A stretch of DNA of 64,000 nucleotides, taken from contig NZ_BSTM01000024.1 in assembly GCF_030269515.1 (NCBI RefSeq), forward strand, positions 62,001 to 126,000. The letters are read 5' to 3'. The translations under genes and the position numbers were made by a program. Of this stretch, positions 33,033 to 41,323 are shown in pieces. The notes under the pieces are model-generated. The model was not told the origin of the DNA, did no database searches, and was given only the letters and a program-made list of their open reading frames with translations. Numbering within the stretch: the first letter of the stretch is position 1; the number at the start of each line of letters is the position of its first letter. The stretch is from Actinomadura sp. NBRC 104412 (GTDB lineage Bacteria; Actinomycetota; Actinomycetes; Streptosporangiales; Streptosporangiaceae).

Positions 33033-34862
33033 ATGAGCGTCACCGAGACCGGCACCGACCGGACCCCCGTCGAGGTGCCGGTCGGGCCGGCCGCGGACCG
33101 GACCGCCGGTTACGTGTCCGACCACCTCGTCGACCTGCTCCGCTCCCTCGGCTGCACGTACCTGCCGCTGAACCCGGGCTCCAGCTTCCGCGGCCTGCAT
33201 GACTCACTGGTGAACCACGGCGGCAACCGCGATCCGCAGTTGCTGCTCTGCCTGCACGAGGAGATAGCCGTCTCGCTGGCGCACGGCTATGCGAAGGCCA
33301 CCGGCGGGGTGGCCGTCGCGGCGGTCCATGACCTGGTCGGCCTGATGCACGCCAGCATGGCCGTGTACGACGCCTGGTGCGACCGGGCACCGCTGCTGCT
33401 GCTCGGCGGCGGTGGCCCGCTGACCACCACCGCGCGCCGCCCGATCGACTGGCTGCATTCGGCGGCGAACCAGGCCCAGTTGGTCCGCGACTACGTGAAG
33501 TGGGACGACGAGCCCGCCGATCCGCAGGCGCTGCTCGACGGGGTGGCCCGCGGGCATCAGCTTGCCGGGACCGCCCCCACCGGGCCGGTGTACGTCACCG
33601 TGGACGCCGATCTGCAGGAGCAGCCGGCGCCGCCGGAGGGTCTCCACCTACCCGACCTCCGCCGGTGCCTGCCGCAGCCCGGCCCGGGCGCGGATCCGGA
33701 CCAGGTGCTGGCCGCGGCCCGGCTGCTGGTCGCGGCCGAGGCGCCACTGATCGTCGCCGGCCGGGTCGGCCTGCGCGCCGAGGCCACCGCACCGCTCGTC
33801 GAGCTCGCCGAGCTGCTCGCCGCCGCGTACCAGGACGCGCCCAACACCGTCTGCTTCCCGACCGCGCACCCGCACAACCTCAGCGGCGACCCGGCCGTGC
33901 TGGACACCGCGGACGCCGTGCTGGCCGTGGACCTCGCCGACCTGCGCGCGGTGAGGCCGGTCGGCTCATCCCGGGAGCCGGGCGCCGCGGGTACTGCGTC
34001 CACCGACCGCGATCTGGTCGCGATCACCCTCGATCCGCTGGCGCCGAGCGGTTGGTCGCACGCCGGGCAGGCGCCGGTGCCGATCGACGTGCCGCTGCTG
34101 GCCGAGCCGCTGACCGGCCTCCGGCAGCTCCGCGACGCCGTGGCCGACCTGGTCTCGGCCGAGCCGCCGGACCGCCGGCGGGTTCGCGAGCGGCGCCGCG
34201 AGAACGTGGCGGCCCGGCACCGCGAACTGCGCGCGCGACAGCGGGCCGCGGTCGAGGGCGTCCGCGGCCAGGCTCCGATCGCCCCGGCGTATCTGGCCGC
34301 CGCGGTGTGGGACGCCGTCCGGGACCGGCCGTGGCTGCTCACCCTGCGGAACACGCGAAGCTGGCCGGAAGGGATCTGGCAGTTCCCCGGCGGCGGCAGC
34401 TTCCTCGGGCACAGCGGCGGCGGCGGTGTCGGCTACGGCCCCGGTGCGATGGTGGGGGGTGCGCTCGCCGCCCGCGACAGTGGCCGGCTGCCGGTGGCGA
34501 TCATCGGCGACGGCGACCTGCTGATGGCGCCCGGCGCGCTGTGGACCGCCGTCCACTACCGCATTCCGCTGCTGATCGTGGTCAACAACAACCGCTCCTT
34601 CCACAACGACGAGGAGCACCAGTACGCGGTCGCCCGGCACCGCGGCCGTCCGGTGGACAACTCCTGGATCGGCATGCGGATCGACGGGCCCGCGGTCGAC
34701 CTGGCCGCCATGGCCAGATCGTACGGGGCTTGGGCGGCCGGGCCTGTGACCGATCCGGCCGCCCTTCCCGCCGCGCTCGGCGACGCGCTCCAGGCCGTCG
34801 ACGAGGGACAGGTGGCGCTGGTCGACGTGCACACCGCGCCGCGACCGAGAACCAGGCGTTGA
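33033..34862 (+). CDS. Thiamine-diphosphate-dependent enzyme, second copy
   Basis: This 609-residue ThDP enzyme is a paralogue of 4749-6497. Seen: LNPGSSFRGLHDS near 46, the activating Glu in CLHEEIAVSLAHGYAKATGG, and the Mg-ThDP motif GDGDLLMAPGALW followed by NNNRSFHND. The aldehyde dehydrogenase that follows suggests a decarboxylase that yields an aldehyde, as in the mandelate pathway (benzoylformate decarboxylase followed by benzaldehyde dehydrogenase); this is inference from gene order. It starts 31 bp after the solute-binding gene with GGAGGG upstream. Confidence 0.9.
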   Translation: MSVTETGTDRTPVEVPVGPAADRTAGYVSDHLVDLLRSLGCTYLPLNPGSSFRGLHDSLVNHGGNRDPQLLLCLHEEIAVSLAHGYAKATGGVAVAAVHDLVGLMHASMAVYDAWCDRAPLLLLGGGGPLTTTARRPIDWLHSAANQAQLVRDYVKWDDEPADPQALLDGVARGHQLAGTAPTGPVYVTVDADLQEQPAPPEGLHLPDLRRCLPQPGPGADPDQVLAAARLLVAAEAPLIVAGRVGLRAEATAPLVELAELLAAAYQDAPNTVCFPTAHPHNLSGDPAVLDTADAVLAVDLADLRAVRPVGSSREPGAAGTASTDRDLVAITLDPLAPSGWSHAGQAPVPIDVPLLAEPLTGLRQLRDAVADLVSAEPPDRRRVRERRRENVAARHRELRARQRAAVEGVRGQAPIAPAYLAAAVWDAVRDRPWLLTLRNTRSWPEGIWQFPGGGSFLGHSGGGGVGYGPGAMVGGALAARDSGRLPVAIIGDGDLLMAPGALWTAVHYRIPLLIVVNNNRSFHNDEEHQYAVARHRGRPVDNSWIGMRIDGPAVDLAAMARSYGAWAAGPVTDPAALPAALGDALQAVDEGQVALVDVHTAPRPRTRR

Positions 34863-34873
34863 CCCTTTCCCGC

Positions 34874-34900
34874 ACGTCCGCAACGTCCGTAACGTCCCAG
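34874..34900. repeat. 9-bp tandem repeat in the TPP/ALDH intergenic region
   Basis: ACGTCCGCA, ACGTCCGTA and ACGTCCCAG lie end to end, a short degenerate tandem triplication just after the TPP enzyme stop. Confidence 0.7.
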
Positions 34901-34915
34901 AAAGGGGGAAGCGGC

Positions 34916-34966
34916 GTGCCCGCTTCGGCGCGAACGGCCGGAGTCCGCACGCCGCGATCTCGATGA
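34916..34966 (+). CDS. Possible 16-residue leader peptide coupled to the aldehyde dehydrogenase
   Basis: GTG at 34916 follows AAAGGGGGAA at good spacing, which is the only strong ribosome-binding site ahead of the aldehyde dehydrogenase. The frame reads 16 residues, rich in Arg and Ala, and ends with a TGA that overlaps the dehydrogenase ATG (ATGA). The simplest reading is a short leader that brings ribosomes to a start with no site of its own. No attenuator structure was recognised. Whether the peptide itself matters is unknown. Confidence 0.4.
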   Translation: MPASARTAGVRTPRSR

Positions 34967-36423
34967 CCGCCGCCACCGAACGCCCGACCCGACCACGGCA
35001 GATGTACATCGGCGGACAGTGGTGCGATGCCGCCGACGGCTCGACGATGGTCAGCCTGGACCCGGCCACGGAGGAGCCCATCGGCACGGTGCCCATCGCC
35101 GCTCAGGCCGACGTGGACCGGGCGGTGGCCGCCGCGGCCGCGGCCGCACCGGAGTGGGGCGACCGTCCCTGGCCGGAACGCGCCGCGGCCCTGCGCGCCC
35201 TCGCCGAGAGGATCGACGCCGCGGCCGAGGAGCTCGCCGCTCTGGACACGGCCGACGCGGGGCTGCCGATCAACGGCAGCCGCGGCGACGTACGCTCCGC
35301 GGCGGACGAGATCCGGTACTTCGCGGGACTCGGTGGCGAGGCCAAAGGGGCGACGTTGCCGTCCACACCGGCGCAGCTCGCGATGAGCCAGCGCGAACCG
35401 TACGGCGTCGTCGGCCGGATCGTGCCGTTCAACCATCCGTTCAAGTTCGCGGCCGGGAAGTGCGCGGCGCCTCTGATGGCCGGCAACGCGGTGGTCCTCA
35501 AACCGGCCGAGCACACCTCGCTGTCCGCCCTCCGGTTCGCCGAGCTGGCCGCCGGGCTGCTCCCGCCCGGAGTGCTCAACGTGGTCACGGGTCCTGGCCG
35601 GGTCGGCGCGGCACTCGTCGAGCACCCGCGGGTCGAGCGGATCGCCTTCACCGGCAGCGTGCCGACCGGCCGGGCCGTCCTGCGCGGCGCGGCCGACCAC
35701 ATCAAGCACGTCACACTGGAGCTCGGCGGCAAGAACCCGATGATCGTCTTTCCGGACGCGGATCCGCGGCGGGCCGCCGCGGGCGCGGTCGCCGGGATGA
35801 ACCTGCGCCGCTCGATGGGCCAGTCCTGCCAGTCCAACTCCCGCATCCTGGTGCACCGGTCCATCCGGGAGACGTTCCTCGCCGAGCTGGTCGAGCAGGT
35901 GAACGCGCTGACGGTCGGGAACCCGCACGACGAGGCCACCGACCTCGGACCGCTGGCGTTCCGCGAGCACTACGAGCGGGTGCTGCGCTACGTCGCGCTC
36001 GGTGTCGAGCAGGGGGCCCGGCTGGTCGCCGGAGGCCGGCGGCCGCTCGGGCTGGACCGCGGCCACTACCTCCAGCCGACGGTGTTCGCCGACGTCACGC
36101 AGGACATGACGATCGCCACCGACGAGATCTTCGGCCCGGTGATGGCCGTTCTGGACTGGCAGGACGAGGACGAGATGGTCGAGCTGGCGAACGCCGTCGA
36201 CTACGGGCTGACCGCCAACATCTGGACCGACGACCTGCATCGGGCGCACCGGACCGCGCGGCGCCTCCAGGCCGGCACCGTCTGGGTCAACGGCACGGGC
36301 CGCAAGCCGCTCGGCACCCCGTTCGGTGGCTACAAGCACAGCGGGCTCGGGACCGAGAGCTCGCTCGACGAGCTGCTCAGCTACACCCGGCTGAAAAGCG
36401 TCGTGGTCAACCTGCGTCAGTGA
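34963..36423 (+). CDS. Aldehyde dehydrogenase family protein
   Basis: This 486-residue NAD(P)-dependent aldehyde dehydrogenase has the expected catalytic residues: N157 in PFNHPF, E253 in LELGGKN, and the nucleophile C289 in MGQSCQSNS. Length is normal. It would oxidise the aldehyde released by the upstream TPP enzyme. The ATG has no ribosome-binding site of its own and overlaps the stop of a short GTG frame with a good one. It ends six bases before the convergent GntR gene. Confidence 0.93.
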   Translation: MTAATERPTRPRQMYIGGQWCDAADGSTMVSLDPATEEPIGTVPIAAQADVDRAVAAAAAAAPEWGDRPWPERAAALRALAERIDAAAEELAALDTADAGLPINGSRGDVRSAADEIRYFAGLGGEAKGATLPSTPAQLAMSQREPYGVVGRIVPFNHPFKFAAGKCAAPLMAGNAVVLKPAEHTSLSALRFAELAAGLLPPGVLNVVTGPGRVGAALVEHPRVERIAFTGSVPTGRAVLRGAADHIKHVTLELGGKNPMIVFPDADPRRAAAGAVAGMNLRRSMGQSCQSNSRILVHRSIRETFLAELVEQVNALTVGNPHDEATDLGPLAFREHYERVLRYVALGVEQGARLVAGGRRPLGLDRGHYLQPTVFADVTQDMTIATDEIFGPVMAVLDWQDEDEMVELANAVDYGLTANIWTDDLHRAHRTARRLQAGTVWVNGTGRKPLGTPFGGYKHSGLGTESSLDELLSYTRLKSVVVNLRQ

Positions 36424-36429
36424 ACGGGC

Positions 36430-37146
36430 TCACGGCTCCGGTATCTCCACCGCCGTACCCCGGGTGAGGTGCCGGCTCATCACCGCCCGGGCCGTCACCC
36501 GATCGCGGCGCGCGATCGCCTCGACCAGCTCCCGGTGGTCCTCGACGGTGCGCTGGTGCGCGTCCGCCGCGGGTTCGCGCGCACGCAGCGCCGCCATGCG
36601 CAGCGGCCCCCGGAACGACCCGGCCATCCGGGCCACCGCGCCGTTGTGGGCCGCCTCGGCCAGCCGTGCGTGGAACTGCTCGGCGGTGCTCCGGTCGTAC
36701 TCGCCGTCGGCGAGCGACCGCTCGGCCCGTTCGCACACCGCCCGCAGCGCCTCGAGGTCCTGCTCGGTCGCCCGTGCCAGCACCAGGTCGAGGATGCCCA
36801 GCTCCATCACCAGGCGGGCTTCGGCCACGTCTTCGGGGTCGATCGGCGCCAGCGTGAGCAGGTCGTTCAGCCGCTCCCCCACCATCTCGTCGGACGGCGC
36901 GGTGACGAACGCGCCGCCGCCGGCCCCCACCTTGACCGACATGAGGCCCTGCGCCTCGAGGATCCGCAGCGCGTCCCGGACGGTGACCCGGCTGACCCCG
37001 AAGTCCTTGGCGAGCTGCCGTTCCGAGGGCAGCCGGTCGTGCGGCGCGAGCCGGCCGGATCGCAGCAGCGCGACGATCTGGTCGACGATCTGCTGGCTCA
37101 CCCGGCCGGAGTTCACCGGGGTGAGGTGGTCGCCGGCGTCAGTCAC
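36430..37146 (-). CDS. GntR family regulator, FadR/FCD subfamily, copy 1
   Basis: This 238-residue regulator has an N-terminal GntR winged helix (LPSERQLAKDFGVSRVTVRDAL) and an all-helical FCD effector domain of about 150 residues with the usual metal-binding Asp/His positions. The GTG at 37146 is chosen because it overlaps the stop of the second GntR gene by 8 bp; an in-frame start at 37179 is less likely. FCD regulators sense carboxylic acids and bind TNGT-N3-ACNA sites. It is one of three such genes and a candidate for binding the repeated operators. Confidence 0.9.
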   Translation of the reverse strand: MTDAGDHLTPVNSGRVSQQIVDQIVALLRSGRLAPHDRLPSERQLAKDFGVSRVTVRDALRILEAQGLMSVKVGAGGGAFVTAPSDEMVGERLNDLLTLAPIDPEDVAEARLVMELGILDLVLARATEQDLEALRAVCERAERSLADGEYDRSTAEQFHARLAEAAHNGAVARMAGSFRGPLRMAALRAREPAADAHQRTVEDHRELVEAIARRDRVTARAVMSRHLTRGTAVEIPEP

Positions 37147-37903
37147 GCCCGACCGCCTCGCCGGAGGTCCGGGCGCCACCGAGCCTGGCCGCCGTCCGGC
37201 CGAGGTGCGCGCTCATCAGCCGGTCGGCGGCCGCGACGTCCTGGCGCCGGATCGCCTCCACCAGGGCACGGTGCTCCCGCACGCCCCTCGCCCCCATCTC
37301 CGGAGCGACGTCCATGGCCCGGCTCAACGACATCAGCAGCGGTTCCTGGAACGAGTTGACGAGCAGTTCGATCGCGTCGTTGTGCGCGCAGGACGCCAGC
37401 CGGATGTGGAACTCGGCGGAGAGCGCGACATCGTGACGGCCCTCCTCGACCGCTGTGACCGACCGGTCGCAGATCTCGTCGAGCGCGGCCAGATCGTCGT
37501 CGGTACGGCGCCGGCAGGCCAGCGGGACGGCACCGCGCTCGATGATCATCCGGGCCTCGGTCACCTCCTCCGGCGACAGGTCCGACAGCAGCATCATGTT
37601 GGTGAAGCCGTCACCGACATGCTCGGGTCCGGGCACCCGGACGAAGGCACCACCGCGGGCTCCGACCCGGATTTCGATCAGCCCGGTGGCCTCCAGGGTG
37701 CGGAGCGCGTCACGGACCGTGACGCGACTGATCCCGAACCGCTGGGTGAGCTCCCGCTCCGACGGCAGGCCATCGCCCGGACGGAGGCGGCCGGCGTGAA
37801 TGGCCTCCTTGATCTGCCTGACCACGTCATGCGAGGCGCGGACGACCTGGAGCGGCTTGAACAGTCCCGCGACGGCCCGTCCGCCGTCGGGTTCCGACGC
37901 CAT
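37139..37903 (-). CDS. GntR family regulator, FadR/FCD subfamily, copy 2
   Basis: This is a 254-residue paralogue of copies 1 and 3 with the winged helix LPSERELTQRFGISRVTVRDAL and an FCD domain. ATG at 37903 follows GGGAG by seven bases; the longer frame to 37939 would run into the operator. It lies upstream of copy 1 in a two-gene unit, divergent from a bicupin gene. Half-sites of the operator lie 16 bp before its start, which suggests autoregulation. Having two coupled FCD regulators allows hetero-oligomers or two effectors. Confidence 0.92.
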   Translation of the reverse strand: MASEPDGGRAVAGLFKPLQVVRASHDVVRQIKEAIHAGRLRPGDGLPSERELTQRFGISRVTVRDALRTLEATGLIEIRVGARGGAFVRVPGPEHVGDGFTNMMLLSDLSPEEVTEARMIIERGAVPLACRRRTDDDLAALDEICDRSVTAVEEGRHDVALSAEFHIRLASCAHNDAIELLVNSFQEPLLMSLSRAMDVAPEMGARGVREHRALVEAIRRQDVAAADRLMSAHLGRTAARLGGARTSGEAVGRD

Positions 37904-37918
37904 CGCACGCTCCCTCAC

Positions 37919-37933
37919 TATGGTCTTATGGTC
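37919..37933. promoter_or_regulatory. GntR/FadR-type operator, direct half-site variant
   Basis: TATGGT-CTT-ATGGTC lies between the GntR pair and the bicupin. The left half matches the operator, but the right half repeats it in direct orientation. A TATATT at 37943-37948 could be the plus-strand -10 for the bicupin. Confidence 0.6.
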
Positions 37934-37988
37934 AGTCATTAGTATATTCTTTCCGTACGACAGTTCTCCAACCTCGGGAGTCTAGATC

Positions 37989-38996
37989 ATGGCGAAGAGC
38001 GGTCGGACCTTTCTGCGCGGCATCACCTCGGAGAAGTACGGACTGTCGGAGTTCCGCGAGGCGCAGCTCAAGGCTCCCCGGGTCCGCAACGACGAGGTGG
38101 TCGTCGACGACGCCAAGGTCGGCCACTCCGGCGACTCGAAGGACTCCCGCACCTGGTGGCGCGTCGGCCCGGGTGACGACCCCTTCCTGACACAGACGCT
38201 GCAGGTGCACTTCGTCGAGATCCCGCCCGGCAAGTCCAACCACGGGCACGGCCACCAGAACGAGGCCGCCTTCTACATCCTGCGCGGCAAGGGCTACGAG
38301 ATCCACGACGGGCAGCGCTACGACTGGGAGAAGGACGACCTGGTCATCGTGCACACCGACTCGGTGCACCGGCACTTCAACGACGGCGACGAGACCGCCA
38401 CGGCGCTGGTCTTCAAGGCCAAGAGCATGTGGATGTACTTCGGCCTCATCCAGCAGGGCCGCAGCGGCCCGGTCAAGGACGAGCACCGGTTCGGGCCGAG
38501 GGAGGACTGGTCGCGGATCTGGACGCCCGGCGTGATGGACCGCAAGAAGGTCGTCAAGCCCGCCGACACCACCTGGGAGACCACCCAGGACGGCATCATC
38601 CGCAGCATCCTGTCACCGGCCCGTGACGACGTCCGGTGCTTCAGCGTCGACATCTACCAGCAGCGCATCCCTGCGGGCAGCCGGTCCGGCAGGGCCTGGC
38701 ACATGGCCGACGAGGTGCTCTACGTGCAGTCCGGCTCGGGCACCAGCTACCACTGGGAGGTCGAGGCGGAGATCGCCGACAGGTACTACGCGCGGATCGC
38801 CAAGGAGCCGACCGTGCACAGGTTCACCGCGGGCGACACGATCTACGTCCCGCAGAACACCATCCACCAGCACGTCGCCGACGACGGAAGCGAGGTCATG
38901 CTGCTCAGCGCCCAGAACCGGCTCTTCCGTTACCTCGGCTACGACACCGTCGCCTACCTGGAGAACGCGCCCGAGTTCGACGCGGCGCGGTCCTGA
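37989..38996 (+). CDS. Bicupin domain protein, copy 2
   Basis: This 335-residue protein has two cupin domains. The first has a full ligand set (NHGHGHQNEAAFYILRG, then HTDSVHRHF). The second (AWHMADEVLYVQSG, then VPQNTIHQHV) has a partial set. It is more distant from the other bicupins of the window than they are from each other. The fold fits a mononuclear metal dioxygenase, isomerase or sensor; no assignment is safe. It is divergent from the GntR pair with operator half-sites between them and is followed by an MFS gene after 34 bp. Confidence 0.82.
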   Translation: MAKSGRTFLRGITSEKYGLSEFREAQLKAPRVRNDEVVVDDAKVGHSGDSKDSRTWWRVGPGDDPFLTQTLQVHFVEIPPGKSNHGHGHQNEAAFYILRGKGYEIHDGQRYDWEKDDLVIVHTDSVHRHFNDGDETATALVFKAKSMWMYFGLIQQGRSGPVKDEHRFGPREDWSRIWTPGVMDRKKVVKPADTTWETTQDGIIRSILSPARDDVRCFSVDIYQQRIPAGSRSGRAWHMADEVLYVQSGSGTSYHWEVEAEIADRYYARIAKEPTVHRFTAGDTIYVPQNTIHQHVADDGSEVMLLSAQNRLFRYLGYDTVAYLENAPEFDAARS

Positions 38997-39030
38997 GCCG
39001 GGCGATGATGGCTGATCGCATGGCGGGGCG

Positions 39031-40188
39031 GTGACCCCGGGGCCTGACGACCGGCGACTGCCCCGGGACTCCGTGCCCACCTGGCTGTGCACGTCGGGTT
39101 TCTCCCTGTCACTGGGGATGGCCTCGGTCGCGATGCCGCTGCTCGCCCTGCGGGCCGGGTACAGCGGCACCGAGATCGGTGTCTACACGGCGCTGTCCGC
39201 GGTGGCGCAACTGTGCACGCGCCTGGTGATGGGCCCGGCGATGCGCCTGCTCCCGGACCGGGACTTCGTCGTCCTCGCGGCCCTGCTGCTGGCCGTCTCC
39301 AGCGGGCTGGCCGCCGTGTCGGCACTGCCGATCTGGTTCGGCCTCGCCCAGTTGCTGCAGGGCATCGCCCGCGCGTTCTTCTGGACCGGCAGCCAGACCC
39401 ACGCGGTCCGGGTGTCGGACTCGTCGGTCCGCGGCCTCACCGCGCTCAACCTCTCCTCGACGGCGGGCCTGCTCGGCGGGCCGGTGCTGGCCGGGTTCCT
39501 CACCGAGGCGTCGCCCGGCCGCGCCCTGCTGTGCGCGGCGCTGATCGCCACGGTGGTCATGTGGCCCGCCCGCCGGCTGACCAGGCTTCCGGTCTTCGAA
39601 CAACTGGAGGACCGGCGGCCGGGCCTGATCTGGACCCGGCCCGGTGTCGACGCCGGCTGCTGGGCGGGCGTCACCGCGGGCGCCTGGCGAGGACTGCTGA
39701 GCTCCTACATCCCGGTGGTGCTCACCCATGCCGGGCAGGGTCCCTCGATGGTCGGCGGGCTGGTGTCGGTGGCCAACGCGGCGTCCCTCGCCGGCACCGG
39801 GCTGGCCGGGAGGGTGCCCGAGCGGTGGATGTCCCGGTCGTTCGGGCTCGGGGTGCTGGCCACCGGTCTGAGCATCGCGGCGTTCGCACCCCTCGCGGCG
39901 ACCGCCCTCGCCGCCGGCGCGGCGCTCGCCGTCTCCGGGATCGGCGCGGGGGTGCTCCAGACCGTCGGGCCGGCGGTGGCGTCCGACGCCGTCCACCCGG
40001 AGGAACGGGGCGACGCGATCGCGGCGGCCGGGACGTTCCGCGCGGCCTCGCTGTTCCTGGTCCCGCTCGGCGTGGCGGGACTGCTCGCCGTCGTGCCGCT
40101 CGTGCCGGCCCTGATGCTGACCGGGGTCCTGGCGGCCACACCGGCCGGCTACACGCCGAGGCTGCGCCGCCACCTGGGCGGTCGGTAG
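39031..40188 (+). CDS. MFS transporter
   Basis: This 385-residue transporter has about twelve membrane segments, with the TM2-3 loop GPAMRLLPDRDFV. It starts with GTG after GGCGGGGCG. It lies in the same transcription unit as bicupin copy 2 and may move the substrate or product of that protein. It ends 33 bp before the next operator. Substrate specificity is not visible. Confidence 0.85.
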   Translation: MTPGPDDRRLPRDSVPTWLCTSGFSLSLGMASVAMPLLALRAGYSGTEIGVYTALSAVAQLCTRLVMGPAMRLLPDRDFVVLAALLLAVSSGLAAVSALPIWFGLAQLLQGIARAFFWTGSQTHAVRVSDSSVRGLTALNLSSTAGLLGGPVLAGFLTEASPGRALLCAALIATVVMWPARRLTRLPVFEQLEDRRPGLIWTRPGVDAGCWAGVTAGAWRGLLSSYIPVVLTHAGQGPSMVGGLVSVANAASLAGTGLAGRVPERWMSRSFGLGVLATGLSIAAFAPLAATALAAGAALAVSGIGAGVLQTVGPAVASDAVHPEERGDAIAAAGTFRAASLFLVPLGVAGLLAVVPLVPALMLTGVLAATPAGYTPRLRRHLGGR

Positions 40189-40221
40189 CGGCGCTTGTGG
40201 GGCGGGCGCCGACCTGACATT

Positions 40222-40236
40222 ATTGGCCTAATGGTC
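40222..40236. promoter_or_regulatory. GntR/FadR-type operator, direct half-site variant
   Basis: ATTGGC-CTA-ATGGTC precedes the bicupin/AAA+ unit by 20 bp. Like the site at 37919 the right half is in direct orientation. CTGACA at 40214-40219 may be a -35. Confidence 0.55.
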
Positions 40237-40255
40237 ATTCCTTTAGGAGGTGCTG

Positions 40256-41323
40256 GTGGCCAGCCGGACAACGACCAAGGTGACCCACTACCACGTGCAG
40301 AAGAAACGGCGCGCGGAGTTCCTGGAGAGCTGGCGGGCGAATCGGCGTACGGTCGTCACGGCCGAGGACGTCACGCTCCACCCCAGCGAGCGCGGCCACC
40401 GGATCGGGGTGTACGTCGGCGTCGACGGCGACCGGCCGACCCGGACGATGGACGCCATGGTGCACGAGTTCGATCCGGGCACCACGACCACGATCCACCG
40501 GCACAGCTGGGACGCGATGGTGTTCGTCGTCGGCGGCTGGGGCTGGACCGAGATCGACGGCGAGCGGATCGAGTGGGGCCCGGGTGACTCGCTGCACCTG
40601 CCGGCCTGGTCCTGGCACCGCTCCGGCAACGAGGGCGAGACCACCGCGAGGTACCTGACCTTCTCCAGCGAGCCGATGCTGGACACGATGGGCATGTCGG
40701 TACTTGAGGACGCCGGCCACACCGACGTCGCCGAGCTGCCCGGGCGTCCGCCGTACACCGAGACGATGGCCGGCGACGACCCGTACGCCCGCCGGGTCCG
40801 CCGGCTCGCCCGCGAGCAGAACGACCGCCGGTCCGGCCGGCTGCACACCAGTTGGGACGACCTCGAACTGCTGCCCACACCGCGGGGCACGCGGACGACG
40901 TTCCTGCTCGACCGGGCGATCGGCTACCGGGCCTCGGGGATCACGATGGCGATGTTCGAGATCGCCCCGGGCCGTGCGCAGTCCATGCACCGCCACCCGG
41001 GTGAGGCATGGCTGTACGTCGTCGAGGGCAACGGGCACAGCTACCTCGGCACCGAGCCCGAGGGCGGCGAGAGGCATCCGTGGAAGAAGGGCGACCTGAT
41101 CATCGTCGACCACTTCCTGTGGCACCAGCACCTGAACGACAATCCCGACCGGACGGCCAAGGTGGTCCGGATCCACATGTTCGACAGCCTGCTGGAGACG
41201 ATGCGGGTGCTCACCGACCCGCTGGTGCTGTTCGAGGAGCCGCCGGACCACATCCGCGACGCCCAGGCCGGCGACCCGACGACGGTCGACTGGCCGGAGG
41301 TCGTCCGGCCGACCTGGCCATGA
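40256..41323 (+). CDS. Bicupin domain protein, copy 3
   Basis: This 355-residue double-cupin protein is a paralogue of 20542-21513, here with both metal sites apparently intact: THRHSWDAMVFVV with HLPAWSWHRSG, and MHRHPGEAWLYVVEG with HFLWHQHLND. The GTG at 40256 is chosen because AGGAGG ends five bases before it; the GTG at 40250 overlaps that site. Its stop overlaps the start of the AAA+ ATPase by 4 bp, so the two are made together and probably act together. A metalloenzyme served by an ATP-dependent activator is the leading hypothesis. Confidence 0.82.
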   Translation: MASRTTTKVTHYHVQKKRRAEFLESWRANRRTVVTAEDVTLHPSERGHRIGVYVGVDGDRPTRTMDAMVHEFDPGTTTTIHRHSWDAMVFVVGGWGWTEIDGERIEWGPGDSLHLPAWSWHRSGNEGETTARYLTFSSEPMLDTMGMSVLEDAGHTDVAELPGRPPYTETMAGDDPYARRVRRLAREQNDRRSGRLHTSWDDLELLPTPRGTRTTFLLDRAIGYRASGITMAMFEIAPGRAQSMHRHPGEAWLYVVEGNGHSYLGTEPEGGERHPWKKGDLIIVDHFLWHQHLNDNPDRTAKVVRIHMFDSLLETMRVLTDPLVLFEEPPDHIRDAQAGDPTTVDWPEVVRPTWP

